Below are positions 24,720 through 35,593 of a DNA stretch of 64,000 nucleotides, piece after piece (position 1 is the stretch's first letter; each line of letters starts with the position of its first letter). The notes beneath the pieces are model-generated. The model had not been told where the DNA came from and searched no databases. It saw only the letters and a list, made by a program, of their open reading frames with translations. Made by a program: the position numbers and the translations under genes. The DNA is from Fennellomyces sp. T-0311 (lineage: Eukaryota; Mucoromycota; Mucoromycetes; Mucorales; Lichtheimiaceae), in contig JALLLT010000015.1 of NCBI GenBank assembly GCA_025266875.1, forward strand, positions 310,001 to 374,000, given 5' to 3'.

Positions 24720-25658
24720 AAACCTGTCTGGCCCAAAAATACAGATTAAAGCGTATTTATTATTATAATTTGTGGGTATGGCACTCGAGGGCAACATCCT
24801 TTAGGCAATTTGCCGGTCATATTGAGTGCAGAAGGAATTGGAAAGTGTAGATAGGAATTGAAAAGTGGGTATAGGTGCTGGAACATACAGAAAAACCCTT
24901 ACTGGGAAGAAAAACCTGATGTGAGGACTGTGAGCTCGGGAGGTATCCGGCATGGCAATAAATATAAAATTCTAGCTACGCGACAAAGTAAAGAAAAAAG
25001 AAAAAAGAAAGGAAGGTAGTGATAGCGGCAATTGTGTGCGTACCCGTGGTAGTGGGAATACTAGCCAGTGGTATCGATATTGCTGTTGGCATCGTCAAAG
25101 AATGCATCCAGGATCAACTGTGGATCGGGTTGCCCCAAAATACAGTGTGGGTATTTTCAACTTCCACAGTGGGTCTTGCAGTACGTGAAACTGCTGACTC
25201 TATTATCTGATACACGCGGTCCATGGTTGGTGTCAAAGAGAAAAAAAAAGAGGGGTGCGTCATGTGCACCTTAACAGGATGTCGAACAACCACTCTTACG
25301 AAGCATTTTGTTACACAATGCTTTCATGACAGGTTGTGCACTTGAAAGCGACTTTTGAGCGTTTGGATATCTTGTGCGAATGTAAGATGCACTGAAAGCC
25401 GTCGACACTCAGTTATTAGGGTCATCGTAACTATATGCAATACGATGTTCATACACGTAGCAATGCTTGATTATCCCGTTTCAATCAGACATGTGTAAAT
25501 ATTTAAGCTACATGTGCAATAGTTGCTCGTCAATAAGGACCTTGGGCAAAATAGGTCGATAGAATCGTAGTCGTAGATTTAATGGATATGGTTGTAATAT
25601 GAATATATATTTTATATATAGGTTTCTAACTGTCTGCCTATAAAACTTTTAAGTGCTT

Positions 25659-25755
25659 AAATATATAGAGGATGCAAATATATAGAGGATGCAAATATAT
25701 AGAGGATGCAAATATATGAAGAGAATGCAAATATATAGAGGCTGCAATATAGAGA
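25659..25755. repeat. 17-bp tandem repeat (minisatellite)
   Basis: About five copies of a unit like AATATATAGAGGATGCA follow one another. The last copies are degenerate (GAAGAGAATGC, GAGGCTGC). Confidence 0.8.
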
Positions 25756-27152
25756 GTTGATTGATTTCGATAGATTGAAAGATCTCGGACACAGGACCAG
25801 CCATGAAGGTGCATGATGTTCGCAAAAAGAATTACATTTGCATTTCCAATCGTTAATTGTCTGTAACCAAGAATAAGTTTGGGGAAATTAACAGAGAGGG
25901 CATCAGCACTTACTTGCTTCTGCACTTGAATCTTTGATATCATTCTCCTGGGTATTCTGATAAATCAGATCTTGAGTCGTCCGGAGACGACCCATAATCA
26001 TACCGATATTCCTACCAATCCGTCCGAAAAGTGAGCCATCATCCGAAATCCACATTACCGTGATAACTTATCTGAATGCTCCATACGATACGGCGGCCAT
26101 CTGTCCGAGGCGCATCAGAGTACACGATCCAGCCCGCTTACCACTGGATGGTATCCGCAACACCCAGCATCTGGGATCGTACGATCACTTTAGCCTCTTG
26201 TATTAGCGCGGTGTAAGGCGCTCTTAGCCGTTTCGTCGTGCTCCAGTATTATTCCGAGCACGACTTGCCCGGCCGCGGGCCACGGAATTCCGTGAGGCAT
26301 CTGCATCGTTGCGGGCTGCTCTTACCCAGCGGAACACGGTACATTCAGCAACCTCGCGATGGCCTTGGTTCTTTCCCTTATCTCTCAGAAAAGGTACCAC
26401 GTGTCAGTTCTAGGTCTCGACTTGTCCATCAGGAGAGCCCGCCGTCATCGCAGATGGGAAGTAGGCCCCGACACGGCACGCTCGCCCCAATGGGGTACAG
26501 ACAGCGGTCCCAGCAGCCGGTGCCAAGATGCCTAAAGCACCTAGTCAACAATGGACCCAAGGTCGACTGCTGGATTAAACGGAGAATCCACGGAAAGAGA
26601 GGGTTGGGGCATACCGGCCCCACGGAGAAAGCGAGGGAGAGAAGCAGTTCAGAATCAGTTAGTTACCTGGTTGACAGCGAGAGACCACAATGCTTCGCTT
26701 ACCCTGATCACAGTCAACGAATCGGTCAACTTCGCGTGCTGTGCGCGACTTGCTCTTTCTTAAATACACGAATCACGTTGATAACGTTGTTTCATTTATC
26801 CAAGCCAGCCATTGTTAACTTACTGCAGGAGTGCTCTACTTGGTGACGATTCGCCATGGGGACAATATGCAAAAGAGCGACGGTTTGATTGAGTCCTGCC
26901 GCAGCCAAAATTAATCCCCCTACTTGGGCCGGTGATTTTGGGACGGCTTCCATGGAGTTCCTATGGCATCTGTGCATCCAGGGAATACGACAACTACTAT
27001 ATATTACGAGTCCTCCATATTCTCTTAATAAATCGAACAACTTAGTATGTCTCTTTCATTTCCTATGCCATGACTGAATATTGTATCAGGAAGGTTGTGA
27101 TCTTGGCACATAAACGGAGATCATACAGACCAAAGCAAAGATTCTCACATAA

Positions 27153-27763
27153 CTCACAATTTTACATGCAAAATGGAACTGTAAATATAATGGGTGTATT
27201 CCTTGGGTCAATGTCTTTAATTCTGATCAGAAGAAAGTGAGGAAAAGCGGAAAGAGACGATTAAAAATGGGAGAAGACGGCCTTTAAATAGTGGGGCGTC
27301 AAAAGTTGTCCCGACCAAACCTTACTTTTTTGTTTCCCTAAGTAACCTATGTTTAAAATTGGTATACTGGTAGTTCTTGAGCATGGTATTATACCTTTGA
27401 AGTATCTACGCGCAGTAGTGTGTTCTCGATTGGGGATGGCTTTCTACAGAAGAAGCCTGTAAAAACTGGTAAAGAAGTATAAAGCAGCTCCAAGTAACTC
27501 TTACGCGTTGATAATTCAAATATACAGTAAGATGCTCAATAACTACCAGTATACCAATTTTAAACATAGATTACTTAGAGAAACCAAAAAGTAAGGTTTG
27601 GTCGGGACAACTTTTGACGCCCCACTATTTAAAGGCCGTCCTCTCCCATTTTTACTCGTCTCTTTCCGCTTTTCCTCACTTTCTTCTGATCAGAATTAAA
27701 GACAGTGACCCAGGGAATACACCCATTATATTTGCAGTTCCACTTTGCATGTAAAATTGTGAG
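27153..27763. repeat. Long inverted repeat, two 232-bp arms around a 147-bp spacer
   Basis: The left arm (27,153-27,384) and right arm (27,532-27,763) are reverse complements with about 10 mismatches in 232 positions and no length change, counted by eye. The arms begin CTCACAATTTTACATGCAAA and end near GGTATACTGGTAGTT. Weaker similarity seems to continue outwards (GATCA.., CCAGACCAAAG). There is no ORF. It could be a foldback or MITE-type element, or two head-on copies of a repeat, and a transcript across it would form a long hairpin. Confidence 0.85.
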
Positions 27764-28570
27764 ATTTACGTGAGTCTGTGATCTCGACCTTTAGATCAGG
27801 CAATCTTTGGTCTGGTCATTCTGCACAGTCAAGTCCATTAGTGGATTTAAACCACCCCTGGTCCAAAGTCTATCCTCTGATCAAAAGATTGCTGTCATGG
27901 TAGGCAGCAGCAATACTACTTCAAAAACTCAGCTTTACTTTATACTTTACACGACGCTTATGATCTTTTACTCCCGTAGAGCGGATATAAATAAACTTAG
28001 CCAAACGGTGTATATCACTATAGGCACATGTCCATCACGACGGCCACTTGTACAACTACCGATTGTTATACAGCAACGCGAAATGCGATGGTTTTGGAAC
28101 AACGGGTCAGCTGCAAGCATATCGCGGGGTCGTGCATATTTGTTCAAGAGCTAAATCAGAGCAGCCTGTGCTATTTCAGAGAGAAGAAGCCTCTACCGCA
28201 TTATCTGTGTTTGTACTTGAAAGATGTGGCCTCGAAAAGGAAGGTCTTCTCATCTTGAATAGTTCAGTTTAGCTCGGAGTATCGAACGAATTGTTCGATT
28301 TTTTTCATATGACAATAAATCTTGCACGATTCGCTTCGTGTCGAATCCTGTCACCCGTAAGACGCGATGACCGCCTGGAAGAATCATTTATTCATTATTG
28401 AGAGCAGTATGCAAGAAATGGGTTACATTGCGTTTCGCCAACAAAAGCCGCATCGCTTGCATTTCGACGTGATCTAACCAATGCCGCGACCAGTAAAATG
28501 TACATTGGGAACGATTGAATCTCCAAGTCATTAATCGAGCAGTATTAGTATACCGAAACGAGTAAACGTG

Positions 28571-31122
28571 ATTGCTTTCAGCAGTGCTCAGTCGTTGCTT
28601 TTGCGACCTGTTGGCTCTCTGTGTCTCGTTGCTGGTGGTTACAAATTGGTGACAACATATCCGACAAAGATATTAAAGACGTGCTATTGTGATGCCTCAC
28701 CGTTCCAGCAAAACCCTATGGCTATCAGAACGCCTTTGGCTACGAAGCAGGGGCAGCATCAACGAGAAGTCTCGTTGCTACGCGACATTTGGGAATTAAT
28801 CAAGCCAGATTTATTGCTAATGGGATGTATCATTCTCACAGCCGTCGCAGCGGCATTTATCCATCTTCAAACACCAATTATCATGGGAGAACTTATCAAT
28901 GTCATTTCTTCCGGATCGTCTGCCTTGCTGGCTAGTGCAGGAATCAGCCAATTGAACCGTCCTGCCATGAAGCTGTTTGCCCTTCTTTCTGTTCAAGGTA
29001 AAAGAAAATATAACGCCAGTGATTTGGATAATCAGTAACACGTGATAGGTGTATTGACGTTTGCACATATTTCCTTGGTTTCAATTTTCGGTGAGAATGT
29101 GGCCAAGCGATTGCGTGCCCAGTTATTCTCGGCTATGGTTCGACAAGATATGTCATTTTTCGATATCCACCGTAGCGGTGAACTTGTGGGCCGGCTGACA
29201 ACCGATGTTGCCGATTTCAAGGTTTTTATTTACCATCTAATAACGATGGATGAACCTCGTTGACGTTTTTAAACTGTAGCACACATTCAAACAACTTGTG
29301 ACACAAGGTTTGAAATCTGTCACACAGACTGTGGGATCTGCCATCCATCTGTTCCGCATTTCGACTCCTTTGACACTGACCATGCTGGCCACTATGCCAG
29401 TCTTGTATATTTTGCTCAATATCTACGGAGCTTATTTGAGAAAACTTAGCAGATATGGCAAGAGTATTGATGGAAAAGCGAGCGGTGTTGCAGGAGAGGT
29501 AAGTTGGTTTGTACGGACGATATATGATGAAAAGGAGGCTTAACTGGTTTGACCGGAAAGGTGATTTCAAATATGCGTACAGTGCGAGCATTTGCTGCCG
29601 AAGAAAAGGAAATGGATCATTATGGTGAGGCCTGTGATAAGCTGGCTGCAACAAGTCGAAAGCTTGGATTTCACATTGGCTTATTTCAAGGTAAGAGTTT
29701 TTTTCAAGGGAGGAAAATAATTCTAACATTGTCCTGTAGGACTGACTAATATTTCGATTGGTTGCATGGTATGGATGATCGAATGGCGGGTGAATGATTA
29801 GTAATATCGAGATAGGTGCTTACGGTCTTGTACTACGGTGGCTCTCTGGTGGTTCGCAATGAGCTAACAGGAGGAGAGTTGATGTCGTGAGTAGAAGCGA
29901 GTAATATCGTCTATGCTTTTACTGATGTTACTAATAGTTACATGCTCTCGACTCAAACAGCGCAGCAATCGCTAGGTAATGATGTATAGAGATTCGAGAA
30001 GTACTTGCACTTTTTATTAACTCCATATACTGTGTTGCAATAGTGTCATTGGGTGTGTTGTTCGGTCAAACAATCAAAGCTAGTGCGTCCGCTGCTCGCG
30101 TATTTGAATTTATCCATATGGAACCCAACGTACCCATCAAAGGAGGAAACACATTACCAAACGTATGGGGTGATGTGCAGTTCCGCAACATGGACTTTGC
30201 TTACCCTTCGCGTCCTGAGCATCAAGTTTTGGATCACTTTAACCTGCATGTACCTCAAGGAACAACTGTCGCTTTATGTGGCACCTCCGGTAAGAGAAAT
30301 GACTCGAATAGATCACAGTGAACTAACGTTTGCGAAGGCTCTGGAAAATCTACGATCGCATCACTGCTGGAGCGATTCTATGAACCAACTGAAGGCGCTG
30401 TTTTCCTTGACGGACACGATTTATCAACAATGGATCCTTCATGGTTGCGACAGCAGATCGGTTTTATCAACCAAGGTACGTCAAATCCGGCAATCACCCG
30501 ATTGTTTGCTCAGAAAGAAATGCTAGAACCTGTTCTATTCGCAACAACAATTCTGGAAAATATTCGATACGGACGACCCGATGCAACCATGGACCAAGTG
30601 CGACAAGCGGCTCGTCAGGCAAATGCAGAAACCTTCATTGAAAGCTTCCCCGATGGATATGAAACAGTTGTAGGTGAGCGCGGAGCAGCTCTATCTGGAG
30701 GACAAAAGCAGCGTATTGCCATTGCCCGCGCCATTCTAAAGGACCCAAAGGTAAACACGGGCAATGCTATGATCTGCAAGACGACTCAACTTAAATGATA
30801 GATTCTGATTTTGGATGAGGCCACGTCGGCATTGGATGGTAAACAGTTGCTATGGATTGCTATAAGGAAGAAAACTAACAGAGAACGATACGTAGCTCAT
30901 TCCGAAAAGGTGGTGCAAGATGCATTGGATAAGGTGATGAAGGGTCGCACAGTGCTTGTCATTGCGCACCGACTATCGACTATCCGTGCAGCCGATATGA
31001 TTGTTGTCATGGGAAGAGTTCCCGGAAACGTGATTGAAAAAGGCACGCACAACGAATTGATGGCCAAGCGAGGCGCCTACTTTAAGCTTCACAACCAGTT
31101 AGAGACTGCTGAGCAGTTATAG
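28571..31122 (+). CDS. Mitochondrial half-size ABC transporter, ABCB8-like
   Basis: A half transporter (membrane domain then ATPase) of the mitochondrial inner-membrane ABCB group. Twelve exons are visible (first about 28,571-28,997; then 29,049-29,221; 29,280-29,498; 29,561-29,690; 29,740-29,768; 29,816-29,886; 29,938-29,975; 30,044-30,289; 30,338-30,475; 30,527-30,750; 30,802-30,838; 30,896-31,122). The ATPase part has Walker A GTSGSGKST split by an intron, [26 protein letters not shown] and VIAHRLS. The stretches [25 protein letters not shown] and [14 protein letters not shown] fit ABCB8 better than ABCB7 or ABCB10. From the first in-frame ATG (28,718) it is 603 residues; human ABCB8 has 735. 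The frame is open upstream to 28,571 with a basic, presequence-like make-up but no ATG, so a first exon probably lies further left and is unresolved. The Ku80 gene follows within 70 bp. Confidence 0.88.
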
Positions 31123-31188
31123 ACGCGCTTTGGAAAATATATGAGCGACGCGAACCGCATTAATTTATCTCGTTGTGTCTGCATACAA

Positions 31189-34088
31189 ATGACCTCCAAA
31201 AAAGTAACCGTGTTCATTCTCGAAAGCAACCCATCCATGGGCAAATGGATCAAAATGTTTGAAGCAAGCGCCTTTCAAAAGTCAAAGGAGTCCATTCAAG
31301 CGACCTTGGAAGAAAAGGTACACTTTAGCGATCTGTCCTGACCACTCAAATTCATAAATCCGCAGCTCCTTGCTGGTCGTAAAACAGATCAAGTGAGCAT
31401 TGTCGTTGCAGGAACAGAAGGTACTGGCTTGAAGTATAACAATGCTGATTTCTAACAAGAAATCATTCGTAGAGACGGACCATAACCTCGCTGAGGAATA
31501 CGCTGGGCAGTACCCACATATCAGCGAGTTGAGCGCGATCAAGCCGCCTGATCTCGACCTGTTGCGTAAATTCGTCAATGTCCCTCTCATTGACTCCAAG
31601 AAGAACTCTGCCGACGGTATGTAGAATAGTCGTCGCCCGCATTTATACTCACTGTATTTACACAGTATTCAGCGCACTTATCGTTACCGTGTCGGCAATC
31701 AACAAGCATGTGCGCCACTACAAGTACGAAAAACGGATTCGACTCTACATGAGTTTAGAAGGAAACATCAACTGGGATGGTGTCGAGGCGGTTATCGGGC
31801 AGTTGAGCGAGAACGGGATCGAACTATCGATCGCGTAAGTCTGCATGGTTGGGCGATAAAAAAGGTAGCTTTGCTGATGACGAAGCAGTTGTCTAGGTCT
31901 CAAAGAAGCCGAGGAAGGAAAGAATGACAACCCGCAAGTCCAAGCGAATCTGGCACAATGGAAAGGTCTCGTGAACAGCTTGCCCAACGGATACCTGATG
32001 GACCTGTCCGAAGCTATTGCCGAATCCATGCAGTTTCACAAAAAGGAAATTCGACCCACCCCCACTTTCCGCGGCTACCTTACCATCGGCAACATGACCA
32101 TGTTTCCAGACACATCGCTTTCGATAAGCATCATGATGTATGCAAGGACCATGGAAGCCAAGATGCCATCCGCCAAAAAATGGTCATCGCTTTCAAGTGT
32201 GACGGATGTGCAAAACGCGAACGGACAAGAAAGCCATCAGGTGGTCCAGGAAAGCAAATATCGCATGAAACCATCCACAGCACGGAATGAGGCGGAGGAA
32301 AGCGCCGATGCAAACGAACCAGAGGTTGAAAAGGCCATGTTGGAGAAGGCTTACAAGTTTGGCAAGACGCTGGTGACAATCACTGACCAGGATGAAGAAT
32401 TTTTAAAGCTGAAGACTGATGCATCCATGGTACTTCTCGGAACCTACAGCAAAAACGCGGTAAGCTTGTTCCTAGTATGGATCCAAGCATCTTCTAACTT
32501 GCTTGTAGTTCCCTCCACAAATGCTAATGTCCAATTGCTATGTCATCGTCGCAGGCAATGATCGTCCCAAATATGCAGCAAAAGCTCTTTCCGCATTGGC
32601 ACAGGCTTTGCAAAAAGGTAATTTGGTGGCGCTCGTGCGGCATGTTACAAGAGCAGATGCCCCACCCAAACTTGGTATTTTGAAGCCTGTATTGCAAGAA
32701 GATATCGATGCGTTGTACTATATTCGGGTAAGCCTTTGACAGCGAGAGCCCATAATGCTGTTTACTAAGGATTTATCCAACAGGTGCCTTTCGCGGAAGA
32801 TGTTCGTGAATATCAATTCAATTCGTTGGATCAAGTCATGACGGAGTCAGGGAAGGTGATTATGCAGAACCATCCCCTTCTTCCATCACAGGAAGTACGG
32901 GATGCAATGTCAGATTTTGTCAAAGGCATGACCATCAGTGAGGCATCCGAAGCCGACGAAAAAGGGTAAAAAACAAAGAATGAATGATTCTCGCCTTGTG
33001 TCCTGTCGGTAACCTTTCGGTAGTCAAGCAACTTTGGACCTGGACGAGATGTACAACCCCTCACTTTGGTTATCCAAGAAAGCCATCGTTGCCAGAGCAC
33101 TGAATCCTGCAGCACCGATTCCTGAAATGGATCCTCGTCTCAAAAGGCAGCTTGAGCCATCAGCAATACTCGTTGACCAAAACAAAGATGCGGTGAACAC
33201 TTTGAAGCGGGTGCTTAACGTGAAGAAAGGTATAAAATGCATCTCAAATGGCCCAGTGGTAGATGATTTACTTGCGCAAGTGCAGTTGATCGTGAAGCGA
33301 AACGAAATCGATACGGTGGTGCAAAACAAGACCAAGTTGTACCAGATAATTTACCAAGCGTGGCCCAAGTACTGCAGTCTCAGCAAGACGCTGCCGTCAA
33401 GCAAGAAGAACAACCCGACTCTGAACTACGTGCACTTTTGAACTACGATACTCGAGAAGTATCTGCAATCAATCCAGTACGCGACTTTACCATCATGATC
33501 AACAATCGCGAAGAAGATTTGGTATCAGACGGTAAGGTGCTTTTTTTTATCTCGTCAACTGTATAGAATCGTGTTTTTTTGACAAGCATGTAGCTGTGGA
33601 ACAAATGTGCCGCATCATCACTGAGCTTGTGACCACTTCGTTTGGCGACAGAAATTACGAGCTGGCGATCGAGTGTTTGGTGCTTCTTCGCGCAACGGCA
33701 GCAAAGGAAGATGAGTCGGAAGCTTTCAACAGATACTTGTATCAATTGAGAGACACGTGCGAACCCAACAAGCCAGATTCTCGACGCCGTGATTTTTGGG
33801 ACATTGTCAAGAGGAAGCATATCACATTGATCAGCAGCGAAGAAGCAGATGATAGCAATGTGACGTCGACAGAAGCAACCAAGGTATGTATTTCTTTTTT
33901 TTTCATGCGTAATTAGCCATGTCAACGCGGTTGTACATAGTTCCTGGAGGAAGAAGAGCCAGCAAAGGATACACTTCCACCGGAGAGTTCGCTTGGAGAT
34001 ACTGCAGATGATCTGGTACGTTTGTGTATAGCGCATGGAAAGATATTTACTTACAAGTCTCTGCCGGTAGCTTGCAATGATGGAGTAG
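31189..34088 (+). CDS. KU80: Ku80 subunit of the Ku DNA-end-binding complex
   Basis: Pairs with Ku70 to ring broken DNA ends in non-homologous end joining and at telomeres. Twelve exons (31,189-31,317; 31,366-31,420; 31,473-31,616; 31,666-31,834; 31,889-32,459; 32,509-32,727; 32,784-32,965; 33,024-33,229; 33,286-33,531; 33,594-33,883; 33,941-34,015; 34,071-34,088) give 767 residues. The order is an N-terminal von Willebrand-like domain (VTVFILESNPSMGKW), a beta-barrel core (FRGYLTIGN, CYVIVAGNDRPKYAAKAL, GILKPVLQEDIDALYYIRVP), a Ku C-terminal arm, and a Ku80 C-terminal helical domain (ITELVTTSFGDRNYELAIEC, FWDIVKRKHITLIS). It ends in DDLLAMME. The ATG at 31,141 would add 16 residues; 31,189 fits the family start better. 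Confidence 0.92.
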
Positions 34089-35593
34089 GCATGGTAGTAT
34101 TTTGGATTCAATAAAGGCAACTTGCGTTTATAAATGAAGCGCTGCTATTACTATTGCAACAAAAGCCGTTTCAGACATACTTGTGGTAATGCTCTCGTTA
34201 TTTTGGCATGTCGTGAAATAAATTAAGACCCACATGGCCCATCCGCACTCCCGACTGGCAAAAGGTTCCTGGCGGATCAGATAGTGTTAACAGTTAGTCA
34301 AACTAGAGAAAAATTGGGTGAGATGAGGGCACTTTTTTACTTTCTGTAAAGGATACTAACAATTGAGAGCAATGCCGGACACTTTAATTTGCGTTGCTAA
34401 TGTAAAAAGTAGACCCACACTGGAAGGAAATGGCCAAAAAGTAAGTTGTGGAACGGCAAATTTGGAGAAACACAGAAAATGGAAAAGTCAAGAGTGTATT
34501 ATATGAAAAAAAGCACATGGAATTATCTTTTATACGTACTTTAACGGAAAAACCCCATAGTAGCATGAGGCCGAAAAAATGTATACAAGGTTTGATCTTG
34601 TATATCTTCATGGAATCGCAGCCGTTTTACATGAAACAAAACACCTGATTTCCAGACGACTAGATGGTTTTATAATTGGGTCTTTAAAAGCACTTATTCT
34701 GCTTTATTCTGTTAAGCATGCTTATTGGCTAGCAAAGCAAATTCTTTAGTTATCTTTTTTTTAGAAAAAGAGTTTTTTTGTAGGTTGAGTATCAACCTGC
34801 ATGCATTAACTTCCAGTTTCAAGCGAACCATCTTCTTCGACAACTGCCATAGGATGGACAGCATTTTGTTGATGCTCATCGTGATAGTATTTATATGGAA
34901 TGATTATCTTTTTCCACAAAGATAAGAGATCATCCAAATGCACTGCAGCAAATAGGCAATATAGCCGATGTGCAAATTGGTGGATGTCGTTGTACGCAAC
35001 GAAATGTAGGTCAAACAAAAGCAAGGCATAGCAGGAACACGAGAATTGCTGCTTTAGAGTAGAAAAATAACCTCATCAGGAAGCTCCTTTAACGAACACT
35101 TTTCGCACCCAAAGTTCTATATATGTACACTTTCTCCAGTCGCTTTTTACATAGTTGCTACCTAGTAACCAAGGTAACCAATCTATTTATCACCATAGCA
35201 ATAGCTATGTCGCTATGGTAGTCATTATTGCTACAGCAATATATCTTATTATAATCTTGGATGAAACTTCCGAGAACGTGTTCGAATGTTTTCATACGGT
35301 CATTAAAGTTACTTTTTATGAAAATACAGGAACGTCCAGCGAGTACTGCGGTTTCCGTGTTTGGATTCGCTCACGTATCGTGCTTTGCAGCGCACTAAAT
35401 TGCTTAAGCGAATAGCGATGGTATTGTTATGAACTAAGATATGATCTGGATTGTTAGGGTTTTCTGACCGAGCAACAAAGGTACGGTGTGAACGTACAAT
35501 GCAATAGAGGACACAGATTTTCGAAGCGCAATTAGAAGCCCCGCGCCCTTTTTTTGATTTGATGTTGTACGAGCGAGTGCGCGTTGTTTCGTT
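34089..35593. other. Intergenic stretch between Ku80 and COG2
   Basis: No gene is visible. A small palindrome (ACCATAGC..GCTATGGT, about 35,197-35,224) lies in an AT-rich setting, with CCTAGTAACCAAGGTAACC just to its left. The right end holds the COG2 promoter. Confidence 0.5.

Larger units (their letters stand above)
23732..28570. other. Second gene desert, repeat-bearing
   Basis: The left end is the DBP4 promoter. At 24,045-24,556 plus, two short open frames ending ESEDILVEHLNIEGMK could be the tail of another decayed F-box/LRR gene (weak). A short imperfect hairpin lies at 24,671-24,719. A 17-bp tandem repeat lies at 25,659-25,755, a GC-rich island at about 26,000-26,900 and a long inverted repeat at 27,153-27,763. 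I see no intact gene. The last stretch must contain the promoter, and perhaps a first exon, of the ABC transporter. Confidence 0.45.

Noticed and set aside
28568..28570. GTG as start of the ABC transporter
   Set aside because: Eukaryotic nuclear genes rarely start at GTG; the open frame to the left more likely belongs to a spliced exon, and 28,718 is the first in-frame ATG.
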